From positions 6,593,157 through 6,657,156 of the forward strand of contig JAQFVV010000063.1 of the NCBI GenBank assembly GCA_028023455.1: DNA of 64,000 bases, given 5' to 3'. Source of the stretch: Epiperipatus broadwayi (taxonomy: Eukaryota > Onychophora > Udeonychophora > Euonychophora > Peripatidae). Positions 36,706 through 48,404 of the stretch are shown one piece after another (the first letter of the stretch is position 1; each line of letters begins with the position of its first letter). A program made the position numbers and the translations under genes. The notes below the pieces were generated by a model that made no database searches, was not told the DNA's origin, and was given only the letters and a program-made list of their open reading frames with translations.

Positions 36706-38230
36706 TATATACTTTTAACTGACTAATGAAATAGAAATTAAATAAAAAATTGTCATATTCACATTACTTAAGTTTATTGATGCTATAAAATCCATTTATC
36801 CTAAAGAAAATTAAAAAGTGTTGCTTGAAGATTAGACATACATCTGATGGCAATAAAAAATACAATAAAATTATGATAAAAAATTAGAACACTAGTGCTT
36901 AATAAAAAAATCTTTGTAGCATAAATGATTCCAGCAACATTTTTTAAAAAACTTCGATAGTTTCTATATATAAATATATTTAAAAAAATAGATGTAGATT
37001 AAAAAAATATTTAAAAAGCTAACAATATAAAAGATAAATTGAATAGTATTTGAGCAAATACAAATATACAATCAATTTTAATAAATTTTGTGTTAGAAGG
37101 AGACTTGTAAAAAAAAAAAAATTAATTACATATATGCAGAGTAACAACAATAAGTATCTTTAAAAATGTCTATGTGTACATATGTATATACACTTTTATA
37201 TATTATAATAGAATTCTTATGTGAGACTTTATATTATCTTTAAAAAATTGCTTTTGTTGTGTCTATTTTCAATTCCTATGTAAGTTTATTTTATTTTAAG
37301 ACTACATTTTATTTAGAAAATCCAATAAAATAGTTTTAAAATTGTTTACACTTAAATGTAAATTAATTAGTCATATAATTAATGAAATATCAAGAGAATC
37401 ACATCTTAAATTGAGATATTAGTAATAATTATTTTATATATAATATTTATTTATATACACATATATGTACATATTAAATATTTATATTGTAAATTGGGAA
37501 TTATTTTACTGTAATAAATTATAATAAAATTTATATAAAAAAAGTATTGAAGATATTTTTAAAAAAAGTACAATAAACATTATTTACATGTCTGATAGTT
37601 CTAAATTGTTGTTCGACAGTGTGAGTGAATATGTGTAACTATCTAGATGAAGATAATACGATAATACATTGTACGAAAAGTATTCTAAAAGTGTCATAGT
37701 ATTGCTGACATAAGTGCACATATTCTAAGAAGATTATTTTTTATCTTAAAATATTTTTTTACTTCAAAAATAACCTTTGTAACGATTGGATGCCTTGTTT
37801 ACCTATAATTTCAAAATTATCAAATTGTTGAAGTTTTTAAAAAAAATGTCTTGCTAACAAAACCAATAAAGTAGGGAAGGGCCATGCTCAACCCTTTATA
37901 TCCACCAAAACTCAATCAATATTCCGTGAGAATAAGAGTCATCCCAATAATATTTACATCATACAAATAAGATTTTAAAAATAAAATTGGGCTACTTATA
38001 TAAGTAATAAGCAAACAGTTTACATTTTGTGGCTAATTGTTCTAAATCAAAATATATAAAATGCGCTAACACGCTCAAGCACACAAAGCTAAAAACAAAT
38101 AAAGAAAAGTATATATTATTTTATTTTAATATATATTTAATCAAATGGCTAAGCGCTTTCAATGGTCAAAGTCCTCATATTCATAGCCGTTTTGTAAAAA
38201 ATTGATTAGGACAATGTAAATTTATGCAAA
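36706..38230. other. AT-rich stretch, no gene seen
   Basis: Apart from a conserved-looking segment at 38145-38210 next to the Penelope fragment, with a possible GGCTA/TAGCC hairpin, nothing is recognised. Confidence 0.4.
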
Positions 38231-38238
38231 TGAAATGA

Positions 38239-38520
38239 TTACGCATTCCATTTCTTGGATATTTTGTAGCAAGAGTTTTTTCTATTTATGGCGTCGCCAT
38301 CTCTAGAGATAAAGTAAGCCTCTTTTATCTTCCTTTTGATATCGTGTCGCTCTCTGCAAACCACTACTGGATTTTCAGGTTGGCAATCGTGACCAGCTGA
38401 AGTGCGGTGCTGTGCAAAAACTGAACTATAAGCAGTGTCCACCAGTGCTTTATTGTAGGAGTAAGTGTGTTGGGATAGCCTAGTGAAAAAAATCTTTGGA
38501 GAATAACTGTTGATATCTAT
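38239..38520 (-). pseudogene. Penelope-like element: C-terminal GIY-YIG endonuclease fragment
   Basis: The minus strand has a 67-codon open frame ending at 38239, extended upstream to about 95 residues in the same frame: RLSQHTYSYNKAL, SSVFAQHRTSAGHDC, NPVVVC.E, KRKIKEAYFIS, INRKNS and a final W. The H..SGH...W-like, K.R..EA..I and N.D/R.G...W pattern is the C-terminal half of the GIY-YIG endonuclease of Penelope-like retroelements. The GIY-YIG motif itself and the reverse transcriptase are missing, so the element is truncated. Composition is clearly more GC-rich than its neighbours. The family call is from pattern memory and should be tested by profile search. Confidence 0.6.
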
Positions 38521-40173
38521 GAGAATCTACCAAGCATAAATATTTCCAAGAACTGTTCAATCTCCATTTAACTAGATCAAGAACAATATACTATTCATTC
38601 AAAGTTTTAAAAGTCACCATAGTGAAACTAATTTGCGCTTAAGAATGTTTTTTTCTAAATTTCTTATCCAGGAGGATCAGAACAAAATAATTATTTACAA
38701 AGACTTTTAAATGAAGGACCTTCTGATTGATTTCTTTTAATAAAAAATTTAAATATTTTTATCTGTTATTGCCATGCTATACTTTGTTTTTTATCTTTAG
38801 CACTTCCAAAAAAATTTTATGCATACCAGGTAAATTAAATTATTTTTTAAACATAAACATATACATATGTGTGCATATACACTATAATGTATAGTATTAA
38901 TGAATGGATTGTATATTTATTTTATGTATTTTTATATATTTTTGAAAACATAACTAGATCAATGGTTATTTGAAATATTTAAACGATATTATTTTAACCT
39001 TTTAAACATTTAAATACATTGTTTCTAAGATATGCTGAATTTTTATAATGTTGCTACATTAGTAAAGTTTGTATATATCATTAATGAAAGGTAGCATCAT
39101 TATAAATTTAAGCTTTGTTAGCATGTATATTTAAAGGTAGGTTCTTTCTTTATTTTACTTAGTGTTAGAATACATAATTATATTTAGATATAGAGAAATG
39201 GTGATATTGTCTTTGCCTAAATTTTAAGATATATATCTATACTTTGTAATCTTTTATCATGAGCCATGACTTATAAAAAATAGTTATAAGTTATCTTAGA
39301 TTCATCTTTTGTTGGGAACCTTTAGGTGTATTGGTATGTGAATAATTGAACAGGTTTGATGTAGTTATTAGTATTTTAATCAACTATCCAAGAAACATGT
39401 ATATAATAATAATTTCTTTAGCATAACATTTAATAAATGTATATAATTAATAATGTTAACCCTTGTTAAGTTTTCTCTTTCCAGATGTACGACAGAAATT
39501 TATGAAACTGATTCATCTTGGTATTTCACTTATTGTATTTTGTGTAAACTACAATAGTCAATTATGAATAATACACGAGTTCTCAAAAATTAATAAATTA
39601 TCATCTGTTAACACAAATCTTAACTTAAATGCAGATAAAAATGTATATGATTTTTATTAAATCTGGTTTTTGTATTATTATTTTTTACTTGTCATGATAA
39701 TAAACTCTAGTCACATGATATGTTTATAAAGATAACATAACATATTTACCCTTGACATTGAAGAACATTTGATTATTTAAGTGTGTTTTGGAATTAATAA
39801 AATGTCCCTATGATTTCACAATATATTTCTTAAGCCCAACCACATGCATTTGTATATACATATATGTTAGTATATTAATAATTTATAGAGATACAAATAA
39901 TTACTTTATTTTAATTTTCCTCATGCTCAACATTACATAAATTAGCACTGAATGTAAATGTATTTAATAGATATTTCCTGTTTCTATCTCCTGCATATGA
40001 ATGAATGGAGAAATAAAAAATAGATAGGAAAATAGTACATAGATAAATGGATGGTTAAGTAGATAGATATTGTAATGCTAAAGCTTTACTTTCACTATGC
40101 CCTATGAATTGGCAAGCCAAAATATAATGACAAAATATTAAAATTGTCTTTTATATGTGCTACATTATGTAGT
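38521..40173. other. AT-rich stretch, no gene seen
   Basis: No supported gene or repeat boundary. Confidence 0.5.
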
Positions 40174-40207
40174 TAAAATACTATTAAATATATACTAAGT
40201 TAAATAG

Positions 40208-40315
40208 TCAAGCATTGGTGGTCGAAAGATCAGTGACAGCTGCTTTACAAGCAGTTGTCCTGGGTTAGCGGGTTCACTTCCCGGCTGAGGCTATGACACA
40301 TGAGAAGAAAAAAAT
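40208..40315 (+). mobile_element. tRNA-derived mini-SINE with target duplication
   Basis: tRNA-like head TCAAGCATTGGTGGTCGAAA, anticodon arm CTGC-TTTACAA-GCAG (anticodon TAC), a T arm with a small internal duplication (GGGTTAGCGGGTTC), then CTATGACACATGAGAAG and an A-run. AAAATACTATTAAATATA occurs just upstream (about 40176-40193) and right after the A-run (about 40310-40327), which looks like an 18-bp target duplication leaving a 14-nt 5' leader. That fits LINE-driven insertion. Confidence 0.75.
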
Positions 40316-40329
40316 ACTATTAAATATAG

Positions 40330-42214
40330 CAGAGATTATAATTGAATTTATTATTATAAAATTATACTAATCATGCTTCACAATTGTATATTAAAATGTA
40401 ATAAGTAAATTATTCTATTAAAATGAATAGACAAAAAAAATGTATCAGCAAGTGAAACTCAGAGTGTGATTTCATTTATATCATAATTTGTCATTTAATT
40501 ATACCAATAGATACTACTACTATAAATCATTATTAGGAACTACATGTCATCAAAGTATAATGAATAATAATTTAAAACAAAGATGAAAGATAATTATATG
40601 TGATTATATCTAAATTTATAATCTACCCTAAATAACTTTGTCGAAATGTAAATTCAATACATAATGTTATAACTTTGAATTTTTCCCATAAATGAATTTA
40701 TAATAATTTTAAATTCATACAAATTCAAGTATTTATAAAATGTCAATGAATCCACAGGTTGATAAATAGTCAATTCAGTAAATAAGTAATTCAGTGAATA
40801 AATGATCTATTATCTAATGAATAAATAATTTGTGAATTGGGTGGTTTAACATATCATAAGTAAAGTAATTTATAGAATAGGTGAATCAATGTTTTATGAA
40901 AGAGACTCAAAGGATGAATTAATTTATTAAGATAAATAGCAAAAAAAATATTAAGTTTAACATTTATAAATTTTGAAGATTATTGCATTATAATCTATTT
41001 TGAATATTGCAAATACTCATTTGCAATTTACACATTAAATAACATTTTGTCACATATATTTTACGATCATAACATGGTTAGTACACGGTATTTTTCCCAC
41101 TGATATTCAAACACAAATATATATATATATATATAGAATAAATGAAAATGTATGTATAATTTTTTTTAATATTTTTTTTATTTTAGATCAAATAAGCCTC
41201 TATAAAATTAGATATATTCAAAAAAAATTAAATGCTAAATCCATTGTTTAAACTGTTCTTACTAATATTGATTGATTCAAGTCTTATTTATGTGATTTAG
41301 TTATTTAAATTCCTATTGAATAATATAAATAAAATATATGTTGTTATTTTAGATATCTATTAATAAATAATATATTTATATATTGAAAATATAAGAAATA
41401 TAAATTTAATGAAAATTTTTATAAGCCATTTACATATATCAGTATTGGTTATCCCATCTATGATATTATTTAATTACAATTCCATTTTCTTTTATGTTTT
41501 CTGTAGGATTCCTACAATGGTAATAATGATTCCTGCCTCCATGTACATTGTACCTGGATGATATTCAGTTATTTTCTTTTTATTAAATATCGATGTTCCT
41601 ATTCATATCCAATGTGGACTGCTTTGAACTACTAATCATAAGATTTTTAACATGTTAGAAAAATTACTTCTTTTTTATATTGTTATCTATTTCATTTATA
41701 ATCTTAGAGATATTAACTGAGAAGAGTCCATACCCCTTTCTTCATAATATTTCTCAAACTGCATTATAATTTTGCCCATCAAATTCATAAAATGTTAAAT
41801 AAGACATATAAACAAACAGAAGTAAAAAAAATCTATATTGTTACTAAGCAACAACATGTTCTTTTTAAAATTGGATCATGATATTTTTTCTTCAGAGAAT
41901 CAAAGTTTATTGTTATTCAGTACGATTAAGCAAATATTTTATTTTTAATTTTTACTTAAATAAAATACACAGTTACTCTATATATATTCCGAATTTGAAT
42001 TCAGTTAACAGTCATTTGGGATTAGATCTGCTGCAACAGTTCCATCATAATTATTATAATTTTACAATGGCGTAAAATAACGCCTGCAACCGTTATTCCT
42101 ATATTTGCAACTAAACTTCTTGAATTAAATTTGGAAGAAAATAAGTAAATTTCAATTCATAAAAATCTTTCTTCCATTTGTCACCTTCAAATGAAGCAAG
42201 GATTTCTTAAATTA
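40330..42214. other. AT-rich stretch, no gene seen
   Basis: A (TA)n run lies at 41118-41135. A splice-acceptor-like TTTTCTGTAG at 41505 precedes a 42-codon open stretch, which I rejected as an exon for lack of conservation evidence. Confidence 0.45.
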
Positions 42215-43240
42215 TTTTTAAAAAAGTAAAGTTTTAAAAATAATTATTGCTGTATATATGGTATATGAGCTCAGACTTTCACATCACATTTAAATGGACA
42301 GGCTTCCCATACTCCAACTCTTCAACCATCCATCCAATTGAAAATCTGATGAGGAATGCTCGAAGGTCACCTAAGTCAATCTGACCCCTCATGTACAGTA
42401 TATAATCCATTTAATACATATACAAGGGATGGGTAGACATCTCTACTTAGGTAATAACTGAAACACACAGGCTTATTATATACCTGTGTTTATATACGTA
42501 ATATATAGGGTATATGAGCAGAGACTTTCACATTACACTTAAATGGACAGGCTTCCCATACTCCAACTCTTCAACCATCCATCCAATTGAAAATCTGATG
42601 ATGGAATGCTCAAAGGCCACCCTGAGGCTGAGATTCTTATTACACCCATGTTGACCTAAGGTCAATCTGACCCCTCATGTACAGGACATAATCCATTTAA
42701 TACATATACAAGGGATGGGTAGACATCTCTACTTAGGTAATCTCAGCCTCAGGGTGGCCTTTGAGCATTCCATCATCAAATTTTCAATTGGATGAACAGT
42801 TGAAGAGTTGGAGTGTGGGAAGCCTGTCCATTTAAGTGTGATGTGAAAGTCTGTGCTCATATATCCTATATATTACATATATAAACACAGGGATATAATA
42901 AGCCTGTGTGTTTCAGTTATTACCTAAGTAGAGATGTGTACCCATCCCTTGTATATGTATTAAATGGATTATGTCCTATACATGAGGGGTCATGGTGACC
43001 ATAGGTCAACATGGGTATGATAAGAATCTTGGCCTTAGGGTGGCCTTTGAGCATTCCATCATCAGATTTTCAATTGAATGGATGGTTGAAGAGTTGTAGT
43101 GTGGGAAGCCTGTCCATATAAGTGTGATGGGAAATTCTGTGCTCATACACTCTATATATTACATATATAAACACAGGTATATAATAAGCCTGTGTGTTTC
43201 AGTTATTAAATAATTATTTCTAAAACTTCACTTTTTGGCA
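42215..43240. repeat. Family C array arranged as a 1-kb palindrome
   Basis: Two forward units (from about 42253) meet two reverse units at about 42735. The reverse pair has a period of 286 bp (GTGCTCAT at 42853 and 43139). The units match the left and middle parts of the family C element at 59.3-59.9 kb but lack its hammerhead segment. The inverted symmetry also includes flanking sequence (AAAGTTTTAAAAATAATTA against its reverse at 43206-43228), so the whole block was duplicated in inverse orientation or arose by fold-back insertion. Confidence 0.8.
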
Positions 43241-43439
43241 GAAATTATTTTACTATATACAATAATTATTATGAATACATCACAGTATCCAAAAATACCA
43301 ACCTAACTATTTGAATATGAATTATATTTAACATTATCCAAACAAATGATTCTTAATTGTTTTCTTTATTTACAATCTAATACATAGATGGATGATATGT
43401 AATGAATTTACATATTACAATATATAAATAAATGGATAA

Positions 43440-43908
43440 ACAAGTAGACATATACTGTAATGGTCAACATGTAAAATTTGCTAACAAGACCAAAAGACCA
43501 ATCAGGCACATTCAACCAGTATGTGTAGGGGTATTGCTATTCCTACAACTTTAGTTTAAGCTCCTACCTAGGTTTTCCATTCTATACTACATAATTAACA
43601 CTGTTGATGTCATACAGCTTCTCTTCTCATACAGCTCTGCTCATCTCAGGGTTTAGCATGGACTCTTCTCCTCAGCATGCTTTCACTGACTCCTAATACA
43701 TTTTAATCACTAGCTCTAATCTATTAGCTAAGGTATACACTCTTAATAATTACTATATTTATGATTATTTATATAGCCATTTATATATTTATTAATACAG
43801 TTCTGACCACAAATAATGAAAACATATTATTAATAGACTAACATTTATTAAATAAAAAGAACAGGGATGAACAGGGTAGCCTACATATTGTGTTATTTAA
43901 GATTAAGT
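43440..43908. other. Unclassified GC-richer DNA left of the RTE
   Basis: Less AT-rich than the background, unrecognised. It is continuous with 47227-47770 once the RTE insertion is removed. Confidence 0.4.
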
Positions 43909-44245
43909 ACTCTATTGGCGGCTGCAGAAAGGACTTTGCTATTAACTGAAAGGAGACCCTTTGATTCCTCTTGGAGGCCTTAAAGGAACCGAGCAGGGCA
44001 AATTCCTAATGTCCACTCCATACGTTCTTGTCATTGCAGCTGTTATTACTATGTGATTATTCATATAGTATATGAACATGGATGGGCTGCTCACCAACAC
44101 ACATTAGCCAGCATGGTGAGTTTATTGGCTTTTTACCTCTGAGTTTAAGGTCAAGAAATACCATGGTCTTTCTTCTCAGTGCCTGATAAGGCAGAATGAA
44201 TGTTTGTGTAAATGATAAATATTTTTCCAATACATATATACAATT

Positions 44246-45331
44246 ATGACAGACAAAAATAAAGCATGGCCCTTATTCCCAGGAGGCTGTAAAGTCACCA
44301 ACCAAGGCAGCGGTTGGTGGCCGAAGGCAGAGGGTGCTAAGAATCCTCTGATTGTGGACCCAGGCTGCCATTTGATGATGACTTTTTATTTAGGTACTTA
44401 CAACTGCAGACCACTTTCAAGTGAAGGAAGATTGCAAGAATTAGAAGAAGAACTGTCTTATATTAAATGGGACATTATTGGACTTTGTGAAGTTAGAAGA
44501 AAAGGAGAAGAAACAATTGATTTAAAAAGTGGACATATACTCTATTATAAAGGCACACATATTGGAAATACAAGTGGAGTAGGATTCATTATAAATAAAA
44601 AGTGGAAGAACAATATTGTGGAGATTGATGGTGTATCAGACAGAGTGGCAAGATTAGTTATACAACTTAATAGCAGATACCAAATGCAGATAATTCAGGT
44701 TTATGCCCCAACAAGTTCTCATAGTGATGAAGTAGTAGAAGATTTTTATATGGATGTACAAAAGGCTTTTGATCAGAGTAAACAACATTTTAAAATTGTT
44801 ATGGGAGACTTTAATGCTAGAATTGGTAGACAAATGAAAGATGAAATTGCTGTAGGTAATTTTGGTTATGGTAATAGAAATGAGAGAGGACATAGACTTG
44901 TGGAGTTTGCAGAAAAAGAAAAACTTTATATTATGAATTCATTTTTTGAGAAAAATGTTAAAAGGAAATGGACATGGAAGCATCCAAATGAAGGTACAGC
45001 AGAATTGGATTATATTTTGACTAACAGAAAATACATATTTCAAGATTGTAATGTTCTTAATAAATTTAACACAGGAAGTGATCATCGATTAGTAAGGTGT
45101 AAGTTACATGTTAATGTAAAACTAGAAAGACAAAAATTATTAAGAAAAACAATATTTACAGTTGATATTCCTAATCTTCAGAAACATTCTAATGAATTTA
45201 AATTAGAACTTACAAATAGGTTTCATGTAGATTTTGAACATGATACAGATTTGAATGAAATTAATATGAAAATAACTGATACACTTTTAAAAACTGCAAC
45301 AAACATAGCTGGTAGAAAAAAAAGCAATTAA
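44246..45331 (+). CDS. RTE polyprotein, N-terminal part: APE endonuclease
   Basis: 361 codons from the first in-frame ATG to a stop created by a frameshift. An apurinic-endonuclease-like domain cuts target DNA to prime reverse transcription. Visible motifs: GTYNCR (50-55), WDIIGLCEVR with catalytic E82, VYAPTSSHSD (152-161), MGDFNARIG with D188 and N190, AELDYILTNR (252-261) and the SDH box (278-280). The first 44 residues precede the usual domain start, so translation may begin at M44 or M45. The frame is lost in an A8 run at about 45317-45324; the downstream frame continues with matching sequence, so one base was lost or two gained there, by mutation or sequencing error. Confidence 0.88.
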   Translation: MTDKNKAWPLFPGGCKVTNQGSGWWPKAEGAKNPLIVDPGCHLMMTFYLGTYNCRPLSSEGRLQELEEELSYIKWDIIGLCEVRRKGEETIDLKSGHILYYKGTHIGNTSGVGFIINKKWKNNIVEIDGVSDRVARLVIQLNSRYQMQIIQVYAPTSSHSDEVVEDFYMDVQKAFDQSKQHFKIVMGDFNARIGRQMKDEIAVGNFGYGNRNERGHRLVEFAEKEKLYIMNSFFEKNVKRKWTWKHPNEGTAELDYILTNRKYIFQDCNVLNKFNTGSDHRLVRCKLHVNVKLERQKLLRKTIFTVDIPNLQKHSNEFKLELTNRFHVDFEHDTDLNEINMKITDTLLKTATNIAGRKKSN

Positions 45332-45431
45332 CTAATAAAATTTCTACTGAGACTAGAGAATTTATGAAGAAAAGAAGGAATATGAAGATATACAAAAATG
45401 ATGTATTAAAAAGAATTGAATATCTCGAATT

Positions 45432-47195
45432 TTGATAAATGGTAGGAAAAGAGTTGAAAATGATATAAGAAAGTATAACTGTGAAATAGCAAGGAAAGCT
45501 GTAGAAGAAAATAAAAGTCTCAAAAATGTTAAACAACATTTTGGTATTGGTAGGAAATTTATATCTGCAATAAGAAAAAAAGATGGAATTATTACTAAAA
45601 AAAGAGATGACATCATGAAATTGGTAGAAGATTTTTATCAAGAATTATATAGTAATAAAGAACAAGTACCTCCTATATCTATTACATCTTCCGAATTGCC
45701 CAGAATTTTAAATGAAGAAGTGAGACATGCAATTAAGTGTATGAAGAAAGGAAAGGCTCCAGGAAATGATGGAATTATAATTGATATATTAAAAGAAGCA
45801 GGTGAAGAAATAGAAACAATTTTAGCAAAGTTATATACCAAATGTCTAAATGATAAAGATATACCGGAAGATTGGAAGAATGCAGTAATAATATTAATAT
45901 TTAAAAAAGGTGATAAAGAAGATATTAGAAATTACAGACCTATCAGCCTTTTATCAGTTTTATATAAAATTTTTACCAAGATAATTACAACTCGTCTACA
46001 GAGAACTTTGGATTTCCACCAACCAAGAGAACAAGCTGGATTTAAAAGTGGTTTTAGTACAATAGATCATATCCAGGTATTGAGAGAAGTCATAGAAAGG
46101 ACAAATGAATATGAGTTGTCATTATGTTTTGGATTTGTAGATTATGAAAAGGCATTCGATTCTATACACATTTCTTCAGTGATTAAAGCATTGGATCATC
46201 AAGGTATAGATCCAGGATATTGTCATATTTTAAAGAATATTTATAAAAATGCAACAGCAACAATTAGATTACATAATGATACTGGAAAAATCAACATTGA
46301 GAAAGGTGTAAGACAAGGTGACTCCATATCTCCAAAACTCTTTACAGCAGTGCTGCAAGAAGTATTTTGTGGATTAAAATGGGAAACTAAAGGAGTGAAA
46401 GTAAATGGAGAGTATTTAAGTCATTTAGATTTCACAGATGATGTAGTTGTTTTTGCAAATAATGCTTCAGAGCTGCAGGAAATGTTGCAGGAGTTAGCAG
46501 ATGAAAGTAGAAAAGTAGGACTAAAGATAAATGTTAAAAAGACTAAAGTAATGTTTAATCGATTTGCTCAAAATATGAAAATAAAGATTGATTATGAAGA
46601 ATTAGAAGAAGTTAACAGTTACAAATACCTTGGTCAGATTATTAATACAGATGGAAACATAATGGAGGAAATTAATCATAGAATTAAACTTGGTTGGAGT
46701 GCTTTTGGTAGAAATAACTTAATACTAAAAGGAAATATGCCTATGTGTTTGAAAAGGATGGTTTTTAACAAATGTGTTTTACCAGTTCTTACTTATGGAT
46801 CTGAGACTTGGACACTTAATAGAAGAGCAATACAGAGACTTCAGACCACTCAAAGGAGTATGGAGAGATGTATGTTGGGAGTAACAAGAAGAGATCGAAA
46901 ATGCAATGTATGGGTAAGACAACAAACAGGTGTTACTGACCTTATTGAAAAAATTAAAAGATTGAAATGGAGTTGGGCTGGACATATTGCTAGAAGAGAT
47001 GATAATAGATGGACAATTGAAATTTTAAACTGGATTCCAAGAGATTGTAAAAGACCCAGAAAGAGACCACATGTGAGATGGATGGATGAAATAAGAAAAT
47101 GTGCAGGGATGTTGTGGAGAAGAGAAGCTAAAGATTGGAGAAGATGGATTAAACTTGGAGAGACCTTCATCCTGCAATGGATTGATAATGGTTGA
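45432..47195 (+). CDS. RTE polyprotein, C-terminal part: reverse transcriptase
   Basis: 587 codons, open to the natural stop. It is not a separate gene: its first codon here is a TTG reached after a second frameshift near 45428-45433 (a TTTT run). Reverse transcriptase motifs: GKAPGNDGI (about 108-116), NYRPISLLSVLYKI, motif A FVDYEKAFDS with D237, a QGDSISP motif, and the catalytic box FTDD at 334-337 (usual form FADD). The C-terminus has the GHIARRDDNRW and RPHVRWMDEI segments typical of RTE and related LINEs. The protein copies RTE RNA into DNA at the cut made by the endonuclease half, in the nucleus. The Ala-to-Thr change in the catalytic box may weaken it; the second RTE copy at 51.9 kb keeps FADD. 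Confidence 0.9.
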   Translation: MINGRKRVENDIRKYNCEIARKAVEENKSLKNVKQHFGIGRKFISAIRKKDGIITKKRDDIMKLVEDFYQELYSNKEQVPPISITSSELPRILNEEVRHAIKCMKKGKAPGNDGIIIDILKEAGEEIETILAKLYTKCLNDKDIPEDWKNAVIILIFKKGDKEDIRNYRPISLLSVLYKIFTKIITTRLQRTLDFHQPREQAGFKSGFSTIDHIQVLREVIERTNEYELSLCFGFVDYEKAFDSIHISSVIKALDHQGIDPGYCHILKNIYKNATATIRLHNDTGKINIEKGVRQGDSISPKLFTAVLQEVFCGLKWETKGVKVNGEYLSHLDFTDDVVVFANNASELQEMLQELADESRKVGLKINVKKTKVMFNRFAQNMKIKIDYEELEEVNSYKYLGQIINTDGNIMEEINHRIKLGWSAFGRNNLILKGNMPMCLKRMVFNKCVLPVLTYGSETWTLNRRAIQRLQTTQRSMERCMLGVTRRDRKCNVWVRQQTGVTDLIEKIKRLKWSWAGHIARRDDNRWTIEILNWIPRDCKRPRKRPHVRWMDEIRKCAGMLWRREAKDWRRWIKLGETFILQWIDNG

Positions 47196-47226
47196 TGATG
47201 ATGGTGATGATGATGACTCTATTGGC

Positions 47227-47770
47227 TTTTACACAAGTATATTTTGAAGGTGAGGTGATTTTAATAAACATGAACATCAGATGTCCTTTTAATCCATAGG
47301 TAGTCACACATGAATATCAAAAGAATCAATTATGAGTTTGAAATTTAAATATTTCTATTTAATCTGAAATATTAGGGACTATTGTGCACAGGTTAGATTT
47401 AGGTTAGCTCAGGATATGGCTAATGTATAGGTGAAGGCTTAATTTTAAGAAGTAACTTAGATATTGTGATACTACATCATTGTTTGTGGGTGGTCAATGG
47501 TTGAAAGACAAGGATTGGCTTAGTGATCTGGGTGGCAGATGTTCCAACCACAAAGGTGTTAGCTGTGTCTAACTAAAGGCACATTCAAATAAGAGACATG
47601 TGGACTATCTAGAATTTGGGGTGGCTGGGAGACTTCAGTCCATTGGCTTAATCTAGTCTGATGCTAATTTTGAGATTAGATAATCAGGCACATGGAAAGG
47701 TATAGCAGGATCTGGGCAAACTGCCTATACAAATATAAGTGTATTATGCAGGAAACGGAGGTAACAAATA
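47227..47770. other. Unclassified GC-richer DNA right of the RTE
   Basis: Continues the unrecognised patch of 43440-43908. No reading frame or second copy was found in the window. Confidence 0.4.
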
Positions 47771-48404
47771 TTTTAATGACCATTGCAGCACTTATATGAA
47801 GCAATATAATTATGGAAATGAAAATATAATTTAATTAACCTTCAGCCTATACTAAATTAAATTAACAAATTTCTTTTATAATACGGCACATATCCTTATT
47901 TAACCAAATAGAAATTTTTATTTGAAACTATAACCGGTCTACAATTGAATAACTTTTAAAACCTAACTATAGTTTATTAAAACAAGGATGAATATTAATA
48001 ATCCATAATACTGACTAATATTTTAATCCATTATTTATTACATTGATTTGACAACTATAATCTAAGGCTTTAGTTATATATATAGATGCGTGCCGCACAT
48101 ATATAAATGAAATATAAACATTTTAAATAATAAAAACTCTTTTAGCTTATGGAAATATATAACTTATAAAACAGAATTATTTGTATTTATTTTCTTACAT
48201 ATTTCTAGGGCAACATTTAAGCAGTCCTATTTGCATATATAATATTGAACAATCATCATCATGCTCGTCATCCTTCCATAATTCTCTCCTAGCAAGATTA
48301 AAAAAAGAGAAAAAGAAAAAAATATCTTTACTTGAAATGATAGGGGGGGAAGAAAATAAAACACAATCAAAATACATACCGTTATTTTATTTTAATTTAC
48401 TATT
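47771..48404. other. AT-rich stretch, no gene seen
   Basis: Short open frames on both strands at about 48181-48408 are chance frames. Confidence 0.45.

Larger units (their letters stand above)
43920..47215 (+). mobile_element. Full-length RTE LINE with 11-bp target duplication
   Basis: A nearly intact non-LTR retrotransposon of about 3.3 kb. It is flanked by ACTCTATTGGC at 43909-43919 and 47216-47226. It has a 5' UTR of about 325 bp, an endonuclease plus reverse transcriptase coding region, and a 3' end of TGATGATGATGG-type repeats instead of poly-A, as is usual for the RTE clade. The perfect target duplication and mostly open coding region point to a young insertion. The other RTE pieces in the window are older relatives. 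Confidence 0.92.

Noticed and set aside
41497-41640. Exon after TTTTCTGTAG at 41505
   Set aside because: An acceptor-like signal and 42 open codons, but no donor, AT-rich codons and no protein-like composition.
42596-42640. Hammerhead core CTGATGATGGAATGCTC in the family C array
   Set aside because: There is CTGATGA but no complementary stem II and no GAAA with a following stem III; the true motif of the family is elsewhere in the unit and missing here.
45261-45641. Minus-strand open frames of 84-126 codons opposite the RTE
   Set aside because: They are antisense shadows of the RTE coding region.
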